From assembly GCA_965208065.1 (NCBI GenBank), contig OZ242313.1, positions 1,302,001 to 1,366,000 on the forward strand: a stretch of DNA of 64,000 bases. The letters run 5' to 3'. The notes under the pieces were generated by a model. That model did no database searches. It saw nothing but the letters and a program-made list of their open reading frames with translations, and had not been told where the DNA came from. Every line of letters starts with the position of its first letter. Position 1 is the first letter of the stretch. Made by a program: the position numbers and the translations under genes. The stretch is from Bin103 sp002238925 (GTDB lineage: Bacteria > Spirochaetota > Spirochaetia > SZUA-6 > Bin103). Below, in pieces: positions 33,689 to 41,632 of this stretch.

Positions 33689-34588
33689 TCAGTCTCCGAG
33701 CCGGAACCTCGGGTCGTAGCCGAATGCCTTGCGCGCCCGGTCGATGGCCAGCAGGGGAGTGCGGCCCGGCAGCGGCGAGGCCATGGTGTATGCCAGGTCG
33801 GGACGAAACCTGCGGACCAGTTCCACGGTGGGTTCCGGGCAACGGGTATCCCCGGCTCCGAGCGTATACACGCCGAAGCCGGTCAGGTGTTCCGCCTCGA
33901 GCGCTTGCCGGATGCCGCGGGCGACATCTTCGACGTGCACCCACTGGTACAGGTCGTCGGACCAGGCGGTAGTGGGCGGCAGACCCGCTGCGAGCGCTGC
34001 CGAGTACCGGGCCTGCGGCCACACGCCGGCGAAGCGGAACGCGATGGCGGCCATGCCGTAAGCGCGCTGGTAGGCGGCGCAGGTGTGCTCGTTGACCAGC
34101 TTGCTCAGGCTGTAGGGGTCTTCCGGCACCGGCGAGAAGTCTTCATCCAGCGGCAGGCCGCGGTAGGGCGCCGGCTTGCCGCTCAAGCGCCAGAAGAAGG
34201 TGCCGAACGCGTTGATGCTGGAGGCGCACAGGAAGCGCCGGACGCCGTTCCGGTGCGCCGCATCGATGGCCACAAACGTCCCGAGCGCGTTGCTGCGAAA
34301 CGTAGGGACGGCGATCTCCGGCAGGCCGCGCGGCTCGCCGGCCAAGTGGACCACCGCGTCCATCCCTTCACAGGCCCGCACCATGGCCGCCTCGTCGGTG
34401 ATCTCCGCCTGCACGAACGGCCACCGGGTGTGCAGCGGCGCGTGGGCTCGTGACGCCGCGCCCTGGAACATGGTGGCGTCCTCCGGGCGCGTCATGTCGA
34501 GCAGCCGCAGCTCATGCCCGCGGGTCTCCAGTTCGGTGATCAGGTTGCGGCCAATGAAGCCGCAGGCGCCGGTGAGCAGGATCTTCAT
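33689..34588 (-). CDS. NAD-dependent epimerase/dehydratase (extended SDR)
   Basis: A 299-residue extended-SDR protein starting at ATG 34588 with MKILLTGACGFIGRNLITEL (the G-x-x-G-x-x-G NAD motif). It has VVHLAGEPRG near residue 70, the serine in LCASSINAFGTF, and the catalytic Y-x-x-x-K as YSLSK near residue 150. The YQWVHVEDVARGI and FGYDPRFRLGD stretches match sugar-nucleotide or uronate dehydrogenase relatives. An in-frame extension upstream lacks protein character and was not used. It is convergent with the PhyH gene (3 bp between stops). Confidence 0.92.
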   Translation of the reverse strand: MKILLTGACGFIGRNLITELETRGHELRLLDMTRPEDATMFQGAASRAHAPLHTRWPFVQAEITDEAAMVRACEGMDAVVHLAGEPRGLPEIAVPTFRSNALGTFVAIDAAHRNGVRRFLCASSINAFGTFFWRLSGKPAPYRGLPLDEDFSPVPEDPYSLSKLVNEHTCAAYQRAYGMAAIAFRFAGVWPQARYSAALAAGLPPTTAWSDDLYQWVHVEDVARGIRQALEAEHLTGFGVYTLGAGDTRCPEPTVELVRRFRPDLAYTMASPLPGRTPLLAIDRARKAFGYDPRFRLGD

Positions 34589-34622
34589 CGCCCGGCTACC
34601 CGGTGTTGCGTAGGCAGGCGAC

Positions 34623-34888
34623 TCATCGCGCCCGTTGGCGGTCCAATTCCCTTGCCACAAATGGGGCATGGCGCTCCAGGTAAGACCACGTTATTTTGTT
34701 GTCCCAGTAGTCCACGGCATACTCCCGGCGGGCTTCACGGCTTCTCTTGTGTCCGCAACTTTGCTGAATCGCCGACCGGCAGATCGTGGTGGCCGTTGGC
34801 CGACTAACTCTGCGATCGCTCTCAGTCCCGGCTGTCGCACGGTCGCGTCGAAACTCCCGGGTTCTTTCGCGAGGGCTACCGGGATCAC
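34623..34888 (-). pseudogene. Partner gene of the ATPase (probable HNH-type) reduced to its two ends
   Basis: It starts at GTG 34888, overlapping the ATPase stop (GTGA), and reads MIPVALAKEPGSFDATVRQPG, then LRAIAELVG and KVADTREA. About 60 codons in, coding character jumps one frame to REYAVDYWDNKITWSYLERH and APFVARELDRQRAR, ending at 34623. From memory, these two ends belong to a roughly 200-residue HNH-like protein that follows such ATPases; the middle, with the C/H nuclease residues, is gone. If right, the two-gene system has lost its effector. Confidence 0.5.
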
Positions 34889-36183
34889 GGTTCACCCCCG
34901 CACCGTTCTACGAAAGCATTCCACCGCACCCAGAACACATCGGGGTCGGGCAGTACAGAACGGAGTTGACGGTGTGCTTTCATAACCTTGTCAAGTTCCG
35001 GTGCCGGCTGCTGCAGGAGTGCTCTCGCCTGCAGAATCGCCTGCTCGGCCTCGATGCTGCCTCGATCGGTCGCCAAGTCGAAAGCCTCGCTGGTCAGCCA
35101 GTGCCCGGCGCTGCCGCGCGGGGTATATTGGCGGCGCTGAAGGCATACCCGGGGCGGCTCGTCGACCAGATCGAGGTCGAACCACGCGTCCTTTTCCGGG
35201 TCGAACCACGCTTCAGTGGACCCGAGCACGAGCGGGGAATGGGTGGCCGCGACAAGCTGAAACACCCTGCCGGCGAACGGTTGGGTGTCTTCGTTGCCGA
35301 AGTCTCGCAACGCTTTGACGATCGATCGTTGCCAGCGCGGATGCAGATGGCTCTCGACCTCGTCAAACAGCATGATCACACGATCGGCGACCTCCTTCCC
35401 CAATTGCTTGGCAGCGATCCGATGCTCACTCCAGGCCCACGTCAACACGTATGCCAGTGCACATGCGCGACGAATCCCTGCTGAAGCGTGGAGTATCGGA
35501 ACCGAACCGGCGTACGGGGTCGATAGGGAGGGATAGTCCAGCGGGTCATCGACGGAAAGCCGCCTGAGCTCACCCGGTCGAATAACTTCTTCCCGTGCAC
35601 CCGGAGACAGCGCCCGTAGTGCAGCAGCCATGGCCTCAGCGTTTTCGTCCTGTGCCCGAATCCAGTTGGACCAGTCACGCACTAGACCGTTGCAGACGGG
35701 GACCGACCGGCCATCGTCGTCGGTCCACAGCCCGTCCCACACCTCCGCCTCGGTAAGCACATAAGCCAAGTGCTTTCTACGCTTACCCAGGTTTCGCGCG
35801 GGATCCCAAACCGAAAACGAACCGTCGGCATGAGCGTACACTACTACCCCGGCGTCCCACGGGACTCCGGGCTTGAGTGGCCACTCCTCGTCCCGCTGCG
35901 AGTACGTCGATGTGTCATCGATCCGCTCATTCCGACTCCTGGCTGACAGACGAAAGTCGATCGACGCCGCCTTGGCAGGATCGATGGGTCGGGCCGGCAG
36001 TCCGCACGACATGCTGCGGTTGACTTCCCTTGGCCAGCGTTGTGTGAGCGCCCACCACGCGGTGTCCAGCAGGAAGCTCTTGCCAAGTCCGTTGTCACCG
36101 GTAAGAAGGTTCACTCGCGATGCGAACTCGATCTCCATCTCATGCGCAGGTCCAGTGTTCGTCAGTCGCAGATACTCAAGCAT
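34885..36183 (-). CDS. AAA/SMC-like ATPase of a two-gene defence-type operon
   Basis: About 432 residues. It begins MLEYLRLTNTGPAHEMEIEF, as in RecF/SMC-like ATPases. The P-loop is LLTGDNGLGKSFLLDTAWWAL near residue 35, and the ABC-type Walker B is IMLFDEVESHLHPRWQ near residue 262, followed by the His-loop-like VAATHSPLVLGS. ATG at 36183 has GAGAGG upstream; an in-frame ATG at 36210 is also possible. Single ATPases followed by an overlapping HNH gene are the PtuA-PtuB (Septu) arrangement, but equivalence is only inferred. The downstream partner appears internally deleted. G+C is visibly lower than in the neighbouring ppc, suggesting transfer. Confidence 0.72.
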   Translation of the reverse strand: MLEYLRLTNTGPAHEMEIEFASRVNLLTGDNGLGKSFLLDTAWWALTQRWPREVNRSMSCGLPARPIDPAKAASIDFRLSARSRNERIDDTSTYSQRDEEWPLKPGVPWDAGVVVYAHADGSFSVWDPARNLGKRRKHLAYVLTEAEVWDGLWTDDDGRSVPVCNGLVRDWSNWIRAQDENAEAMAAALRALSPGAREEVIRPGELRRLSVDDPLDYPSLSTPYAGSVPILHASAGIRRACALAYVLTWAWSEHRIAAKQLGKEVADRVIMLFDEVESHLHPRWQRSIVKALRDFGNEDTQPFAGRVFQLVAATHSPLVLGSTEAWFDPEKDAWFDLDLVDEPPRVCLQRRQYTPRGSAGHWLTSEAFDLATDRGSIEAEQAILQARALLQQPAPELDKVMKAHRQLRSVLPDPDVFWVRWNAFVERCGGEP

Positions 36184-36261
36184 CGGCAGCCTCTCGCTCA
36201 GCAGGCACATCCATTGTCGGGTTACCTCCTCGGAGCATACTACAACCCAAGGCTCGACGCC

Positions 36262-39033
36262 CTAACCGGTGTTGCGCAGGCCGGCGGCGAGGCCGTTGAC
36301 GGTGAGCAGGATGGCGCGCTCCACGCGCGGGTCGACGGTGTCGGTGGCGCGGTGCTGCTCCAGCAGGGCGATCTGCAGCAGGTGCAGCGGCTCCAGGTAG
36401 GCGGAGCGCACTTCCAGGGTGCGTCGCAGTACCGGGTAGCCGGCCAGCAGCGCGGGTTTGCCGGTGGCGGCCAGCACTTCCCGCACCGAGCGTTCGTGCT
36501 CGGCGGCGATCAAGTCGTAGATGTGCCGGTGTTCGGCCGGCACCAGTCTGTCCACGTAGCGCCGGGCGGTGACCAGGTCGGTCTTGGCAAGCACCATCTC
36601 CACGTTGGACAGGAACATGCGGAAGAACGGCCAGCGCTCGTACATCTCGGCGAGGCAGTCGACTCCCGCCGCCCGCGCGGCCGCCAACCCGCTGCCCACG
36701 CCATACCAGCCCGGCACCACCTGCCGGGTCTGGGTCCAGCCGAACACCCACGGGATGGCGCGCATGCCGTCGATGCCGGCGTCCTTGCCGGGCCGCCGCG
36801 ACGGGCGCGAGCCGATCTTGAGCGAGGCCAGCTCTTCGACCGGGGTGGCGGACAGGAAGTAGGGCACCAGCGACGGGTGGTCGACCAGCGCCCGGTAGGC
36901 GGTGTAGGCGGCGCCCGAAGCGATCTCCATGGCCGAGTTCCAGCGCGCCAGGTCGGCCGCCGGCCGCTCCGCGCTGCGGTGCAGCACGGCCGCCTCGATC
37001 GAGGCCGCCAGGGTCAGCTCCAGGTTGTCGCGCGCCAGGCGCGGCAGGCTGTACTTGTCCGCCACCACCTCGCCCTGCTCGGTGATCTTGATGGCGCCGT
37101 CCACGGTGCCCCACGGCTGCGCCAGGATCGCCTCCGCGGTAGGACCGCCGCCGCGGCCGACGGTGCCGCCGCGGCCGTGAAAGAAGCGCAGCCGCACGCC
37201 CGCCGCCGCGGCCACCTCGCGCAGTCGGCGCGCACAGCGGTTCAGGCCCCACTGCGCGGTGGTGATGCCGCCGAGCTTGTTGGAGTCGGAGTAGCCGAGC
37301 ATGACCTCCTGCGGGCCGCCGCGCAGCCGCAGCAGTTCGCGGTAGCTCGGTTCGCGCAGCAGCTTGGCGAGGGTGGCGTCCGCCTGCCGGATCGAATCGG
37401 GGGTCTCGAACAGCGGCACGAAGCCGATGGCGGCGCGTCCGGCCGCCAGGTCCACCAGGCCGACTTCGCGCGCCAGGACCACCGCGGCCAGCACGTCGTC
37501 GGCGCCCAGGGTCTCGGAGATGATGTAGCTTTCGATGGCGCGCGGCCCGAACCGGTCCAGGGCGGCGCGCACCGCCTGCATGGTGGCCAGCGTCACGCCG
37601 GGCTCGTCGGCCAGCCGCGTGGCCGGAGTGCCGATGGGCCGCCGGCGGGCCAGCTCGGCGGCGAGCGCATCGAACCGCTCGTCCGGCGACAGAGCCGCGT
37701 AATCGGGAGCGTCGGGCAGGCGGCGGTACAACGCGGCCAGCGCCGCATGGTGCTTCTCGGCGTGCTCGCGGATGTCCAGCGTCGCCAGGTGGAAGCCAAA
37801 CGCCGCCACCCGGCGCAGCAGGCGGCGCACCGCCCCGTCCGCGATCACCGCGCCGCGGTGGGCGCGCAATGAGCGCTGCAGCAGTTCCAGCTCCGCCACC
37901 AGTTCGCCGGCGGTCAGGTAGTCGTGGCGCGGCACATGGCGGGCGTGCTCGGCGATGCGCCGGCGCGTGTTCTCCAGCCGGCGGCGCATGAACGCCAGCT
38001 TGAGCCGGTAGCTCTCGCCGGTGTTGCGGCGCCGTGCCTCCCGGTCGGTGGCCGGCAGCGCGGCGGCGTCGCGGCGCAGGCTGTCGCCAAGCTCCTTCGA
38101 CACGCCGTGGACGTGCTCGGAGCTGCTGAGCTGAGCGGACAACTCGTCGACCGCGCGCAAGAGTTCCTGCAGCGCGCGGTCGTGCTGCAGTTCCAACACC
38201 GCGGTCGTCACCTCGGCGGTGACCAGCGGGTTGCCGTCGCGGTCGCCGCCGACCCAGCTCCCGAAGTTCAGGGAGCGGGCGTGGGCCGGCAGCACGATGC
38301 CGACCCGCTCGAGCTGGGCGTCCAGCTCGTCGAACAGGTCGCCGCTCACCCCGCGCAGCAGCTCTTCCAGGTAGTAGATCGCCGCCCGCGCCTCGTCGAC
38401 GGGGGTAGGGCGGTTCACGCGCAACTCGTCGGTCTGCCAGATCAGGTCGATCGCTTCGGCGAGGCGGCGCCGGATGCGCTCCTGGTCTACCGCGGTCTGG
38501 CGCGGATCCGCCCGTTCGTAGAGCAACTCGCCGACGCGCTGCAGCTTGGTGAGCACGGACCGGCGCGCGGCCTCGGTCGGGTGGGCGGTGAACACCGGCC
38601 GCACGTCGAGGCGGTCGGACACCTCGCGCAGGGCGGCGCGTTGCGCCTCGTCGTCCTGAATGTGATCGAACAATGCGCGCAGGCGTCCGCGGGCGATGCC
38701 GCTGCGCGGGCCGTGCTCGTCCACCCGGTGGGTCTGTTCCGCCACGTTCGCCAGTTGGAAGAAGGTGGAAAAGGCGCGCACCAGGTTGGTCGTGTCGGCG
38801 ATGTCGAGTCCGGCCAGCAGGGCATCCAGTTCGGCGGCGGCGCGGTCGTCGGCGCTGGAAGCGCGGGCCTGTTTGCTGAGCGACCGAACCCGCTCGACCA
38901 GCTCCAGGAGATGGGCGCCGTGCTGCCGCACCAGGGTGTGGCCGAGCAGGTCGCCAAGCAGGTGGATGTCGGCCCGCATCGCCGCGTCCCGCGCCGCCCC
39001 GCGCCGGCGGCCGAGGTTTGTCTTGGTCATCAA
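36262..39033 (-). CDS. ppc: Phosphoenolpyruvate carboxylase
   Basis: A 923-residue PEP carboxylase, making oxaloacetate from PEP and bicarbonate to feed the TCA cycle. Diagnostic motifs are intact: VFTAHPTEA near residue 150 (catalytic His), GSWVGGDRDGNP near 254, LGYSDSNKLGG near 560, and FFHGRGGTVGRGGGP near 600. The C-terminus ends GLRNTG, close to the canonical QNTG. The length is normal. It is divergent from a thioesterase gene with only about 44 bp between starts. A 34-codon fragment resembling residues about 655-690 sits at 28813-28914 on the same strand. Confidence 0.97.
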   Translation of the reverse strand: MMTKTNLGRRRGAARDAAMRADIHLLGDLLGHTLVRQHGAHLLELVERVRSLSKQARASSADDRAAAELDALLAGLDIADTTNLVRAFSTFFQLANVAEQTHRVDEHGPRSGIARGRLRALFDHIQDDEAQRAALREVSDRLDVRPVFTAHPTEAARRSVLTKLQRVGELLYERADPRQTAVDQERIRRRLAEAIDLIWQTDELRVNRPTPVDEARAAIYYLEELLRGVSGDLFDELDAQLERVGIVLPAHARSLNFGSWVGGDRDGNPLVTAEVTTAVLELQHDRALQELLRAVDELSAQLSSSEHVHGVSKELGDSLRRDAAALPATDREARRRNTGESYRLKLAFMRRRLENTRRRIAEHARHVPRHDYLTAGELVAELELLQRSLRAHRGAVIADGAVRRLLRRVAAFGFHLATLDIREHAEKHHAALAALYRRLPDAPDYAALSPDERFDALAAELARRRPIGTPATRLADEPGVTLATMQAVRAALDRFGPRAIESYIISETLGADDVLAAVVLAREVGLVDLAAGRAAIGFVPLFETPDSIRQADATLAKLLREPSYRELLRLRGGPQEVMLGYSDSNKLGGITTAQWGLNRCARRLREVAAAAGVRLRFFHGRGGTVGRGGGPTAEAILAQPWGTVDGAIKITEQGEVVADKYSLPRLARDNLELTLAASIEAAVLHRSAERPAADLARWNSAMEIASGAAYTAYRALVDHPSLVPYFLSATPVEELASLKIGSRPSRRPGKDAGIDGMRAIPWVFGWTQTRQVVPGWYGVGSGLAAARAAGVDCLAEMYERWPFFRMFLSNVEMVLAKTDLVTARRYVDRLVPAEHRHIYDLIAAEHERSVREVLAATGKPALLAGYPVLRRTLEVRSAYLEPLHLLQIALLEQHRATDTVDPRVERAILLTVNGLAAGLRNTG

Positions 39034-39077
39034 TCGGCATTGTGCACAGTTCGTTTGCGTTGGGGTACGCTGGCGGC

Positions 39078-39557
39078 ATGCCCGCCAAGGAGCGTCCCGA
39101 CTTCGTCCATCCGGTCACCGTGCGGCTGCACCACACCGACGCCGCCGGGGTGATATTCTGCTCGCGGCTGCTGGAACTGGCGCACGAGGCATACGAGGCG
39201 CTCCTGGACGAGGCCGGGCTGGGCGTCGGCCGGTTGCTTGCGGACGGCGAGGTGCTGCTGCCGGTGGTGGCCGTGGAAGCCGAGTTCACCAGGCCGATCC
39301 GCGTGGGCGACCGGTTACAAGTGGAACTCCACCTGTCCCGGCGCGGCGACCATTCCTACCAGGTGGAGTACTGCTTCCGCGACCCGTCCGGGCGGGTCAA
39401 GGCGCGCGCCGCAACCCGCCACGTAGCGCTCGCCGCCGCCGGCTCCGGACCGGTGCAACTGCCGTCACCCCTGGCCCGCCTCGCGGACGGCGCCGCCGGC
39501 CCAAAGCACGACTCCCACCCAGGTGGGCCGATTGACATCAGGTCGCGCTCGGGCTGA
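39078..39557 (+). CDS. Hotdog-fold acyl-CoA thioesterase (4HBT/DHNA-CoA hydrolase-like)
   Basis: A 159-residue hotdog protein. The active-site region is VRLHHTDAAGVIFCSRLLELAHEAYEALLDEAG at residues about 13-45, with the Asp of H-x-D-x-A-G as the usual catalytic acid. VVAVEAEFTRPIRVGDRLQVEL follows. Relatives hydrolyse 4-hydroxybenzoyl-CoA or 1,4-dihydroxy-2-naphthoyl-CoA. Because menE and menA occur 5-8 kb away, a role as the naphthoyl-CoA hydrolase of menaquinone synthesis is possible but not shown. The last 20 residues (GPKHDSHPGG) look unstructured. Confidence 0.88.
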   Translation: MPAKERPDFVHPVTVRLHHTDAAGVIFCSRLLELAHEAYEALLDEAGLGVGRLLADGEVLLPVVAVEAEFTRPIRVGDRLQVELHLSRRGDHSYQVEYCFRDPSGRVKARAATRHVALAAAGSGPVQLPSPLARLADGAAGPKHDSHPGGPIDIRSRSG

Positions 39558-39570
39558 CATTCGATTGCCG

Positions 39571-39777
39571 ATGGACAAGAAGCGGATATACCACTCCGAT
39601 CCGGACATTATGGGAGGGGTGTCCGTGTTTACCGGCACGCGCGTACCGGTAGACAGCCTGATTGCGCACCTGAAAGCAGGCGACTCCCTTGAGCAGTTTC
39701 TTGAGGGGTTCCCAAGTGTCAGTCGTGAGCAGGCTGAGGGATTCCTCGAGCTTCCCTGCCGCCGTGCCGCACGGTAG
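39571..39777 (+). CDS. DUF433 small antitoxin-like protein
   Basis: A 68-residue protein beginning MDKKRIYHSDPDIMGG, with FTGTRVPVDSLIAHLKAG and SLEQFLEGFPSVSREQAEGF, the full DUF433 pattern (a winged-helix-like DNA-binding fold). DUF433 proteins usually precede an overlapping PIN-like DUF5615 toxin. Here the next gene, 12 bp away, is an SDR, so the toxin is missing. The start is supported by position rather than by a strong ribosome site. Confidence 0.82.
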   Translation: MDKKRIYHSDPDIMGGVSVFTGTRVPVDSLIAHLKAGDSLEQFLEGFPSVSREQAEGFLELPCRRAAR

Positions 39778-39789
39778 GCTAGTTGGGCG

Positions 39790-40557
39790 ATGAATCGAAT
39801 CGACGGCAAGGTGGCGATAATTACCGGCGCGGCCGGCGGAATCGGTGTGGCGGCGGCGCAGCTGTTCACGGCGGCCGGCGCCAAGGTGCTGATGGTGGAC
39901 CTGGACGCCGGCGCCCTGGAGGCGGCTGCGGCCACCGTCGATGGCGCGGTCAGCCACTTCGCGGCCGACGTTACCGAGCCGGCGCAGGCCGAGGCCTACG
40001 TGGCGGCGGCGCTGGAGCGCTACGGTGCGGTCGATGTCCTGCTGGCCAACGCCGGCATCGAAGGCGGCACCGATCCCATCGCCGACTGCGCCGTCGAAGA
40101 CTTCGACCGCGTCATGGCGGTAAACGTGCGCGGTGTGTGGCTGGGTCTGAAGTACGTGATGGCGGCGATGCGGGATCGCGGCAAGGGCGGCAGCATCGTC
40201 ATCACCTCATCGACGGCCGGCGTGATGGGACTGGCCGGCATGGCCCCCTACCACACCAGCAAACACGCCGTGATCGGCCTGATGCGCTGTGCGGCACTGG
40301 AGGGCGGCAAGCACGGCATCCGCGTCAACACCGTCAACCCGGGGCCAATCGAGACCCGCATGATGCGCTCGATCGAGAACCAGTACCGTCCCGGCGAAGG
40401 CGAGAAATGGAAGGCGGGGGCGGTGCGCTCGATCCCGCTCGGACACTACGGCCGGCCCGTCGACGTGGCCCGCATGATGCTGTTCCTGGCCAGCGACGAC
40501 AGTGCCCACAGCAGCGGCAACACCTACATGGTCGACGGCGGACTCCTGGCCCACTAA
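39790..40557 (+). CDS. Short-chain dehydrogenase/reductase
   Basis: A 255-residue classical SDR: TGAAGGIG cofactor motif at residues 13-20, DLDAGALEAA after the second strand (Asp favouring NAD), NAGI near residue 88, the catalytic serine in ITSSTAGVMG, Y-H-T-S-K near residue 157, and the C-terminal GNTYMVDGGLLAH. The family covers glucose, 3-oxoacyl and many other dehydrogenases, so the substrate cannot be named. It lies 110 bp upstream of a PhyH-like gene on the same strand; a GTCGGTCAGAAG 12-mer is repeated twice in that gap (40569 and 40583). Confidence 0.92.
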   Translation: MNRIDGKVAIITGAAGGIGVAAAQLFTAAGAKVLMVDLDAGALEAAAATVDGAVSHFAADVTEPAQAEAYVAAALERYGAVDVLLANAGIEGGTDPIADCAVEDFDRVMAVNVRGVWLGLKYVMAAMRDRGKGGSIVITSSTAGVMGLAGMAPYHTSKHAVIGLMRCAALEGGKHGIRVNTVNPGPIETRMMRSIENQYRPGEGEKWKAGAVRSIPLGHYGRPVDVARMMLFLASDDSAHSSGNTYMVDGGLLAH

Positions 40558-40667
40558 CCGGCAATCTCGTCGGTCAGAAGCTGTCGGTCAGAAGTCGATC
40601 CGCCAGATGGCGGGGGCTTGGCGGGCCGTAATCCATCCGTGCGACGATGCGGTGAGGCGGCAAGCAA

Positions 40668-41510
40668 GTGCATGTAGTTACGGATGACGACAGGTTTCTG
40701 TTCGATTTGCAGGGGTTTCTGGTGTTGCGCGGCGCGATCGAGCTGGACCTGGTCGAAGCGCTCGACCGTGCGGTGGTGGAGAACGAGGCGATCGAACACG
40801 ACGAGAGCTGGGCGGAGGGGTTGCCGGTGGTTACCCACGGGCATCTGACCAAGGATCGCTATATCGATTGCCAGGTGCGCCTGAACGGTCTGCCGCGGCT
40901 CGATCCGGTGTTCGACCGGCTGATCGCCCATCCCGGGTACCTGCCCTACCTCAAAGAGTTCGTGGCGGAGCCGCAGCTCGTCAACACGTGGTCGATCTCC
41001 AAGTACGCCGGGCGGGATGCGACCGGCTGGCACAGCGGCATCCAGCCCGCCGACTACACGGTGCGGGGCGGCAAAATCCGCTCCCCGATGCTGAACGTGG
41101 TCACCATGCTCACCCCGAACCACCCCGGCGACGGCTGCTTCTGCGTGCTGCCCGGCTCGCACAAGAAGAACTTCGAACTCGACCGGGAACGGTGGTCGTG
41201 GGCCGGGCTCGATACGCCGGGTGCGGTCGAGATCACCGGCGATCCCGGCGACGTGATGATCTTTACCGAGGCGCTGGTGCATGCCGGCGCCGCCAAGACC
41301 AGCACACGGAGGCGCACCACGCTGCAGTACAACCACGTGGAGCGCACCAGGGCGGGCTCCGGCATGGCCGACTATCACAACGCCCGCCACTACTGGATGC
41401 CGCCGTCGATCCGGCGCCGGTTCACGCCCGAGCAGCGCGCACTGACGAGTTGGATGAGCTACACCATCCCCGACCGTTCCATTCCGGGAGCGGAGAAGAG
41501 CAACGACTGA
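40668..41510 (+). CDS. PhyH-like dioxygenase-family protein with an altered metal motif
   Basis: A 280-residue protein of the phytanoyl-CoA dioxygenase fold: FDLQGFLVLRGAIELD at the N-terminus, MLNVVTMLTPNHPGDGCFCVLPGSHKKNF in the core and VHAGAAKTSTRRRTTLQYNH near residue 210 (distal His and Arg). At the place where the Fe ligand pair H-x-D is expected, the sequence reads TGWHSGIQPADY, so the Asp is replaced by Gly. This substitution occurs in some halogenases (Ala/Gly allowing a halide) and in inactive members. It probably shares an operon with the SDR upstream. Function unknown. Confidence 0.85.
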   Translation: MHVVTDDDRFLFDLQGFLVLRGAIELDLVEALDRAVVENEAIEHDESWAEGLPVVTHGHLTKDRYIDCQVRLNGLPRLDPVFDRLIAHPGYLPYLKEFVAEPQLVNTWSISKYAGRDATGWHSGIQPADYTVRGGKIRSPMLNVVTMLTPNHPGDGCFCVLPGSHKKNFELDRERWSWAGLDTPGAVEITGDPGDVMIFTEALVHAGAAKTSTRRRTTLQYNHVERTRAGSGMADYHNARHYWMPPSIRRRFTPEQRALTSWMSYTIPDRSIPGAEKSND

Positions 41511-41556
41511 GGGGGCGCGGGTGAGGAGCGGCAACGGGACCGGGGCGCCCGGCGCC

Positions 41557-41613
41557 GCGCCTGCCGCAGGCGCCGAGCAGGCTGCCCGCACCACCCGCGC
41601 CCGCACCACCCGC
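41557..41613. repeat. Hairpin and 15-bp tandem duplicate between convergent genes
   Basis: GCGCCTG (41557-41563) and CAGGCGC (41567-41573) form a 7-bp stem with a 3-base loop. Just after, GCCCGCACCACCCGC occurs twice in direct tandem (41584-41598 and 41599-41613). The spot lies between the stops of the PhyH gene and the convergent glycohydrolase. No T-run is present, so termination is uncertain. Confidence 0.6.
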
Positions 41614-41632
41614 GGCGGCGGTTCTGAACCGG

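Noticed and set aside
36040..37872. Long plus-strand frame opposite ppc
   Set aside because: Antisense to clear PEP carboxylase motifs; composition (Gln, His, Gly, Arg) is typical of a shadow frame.
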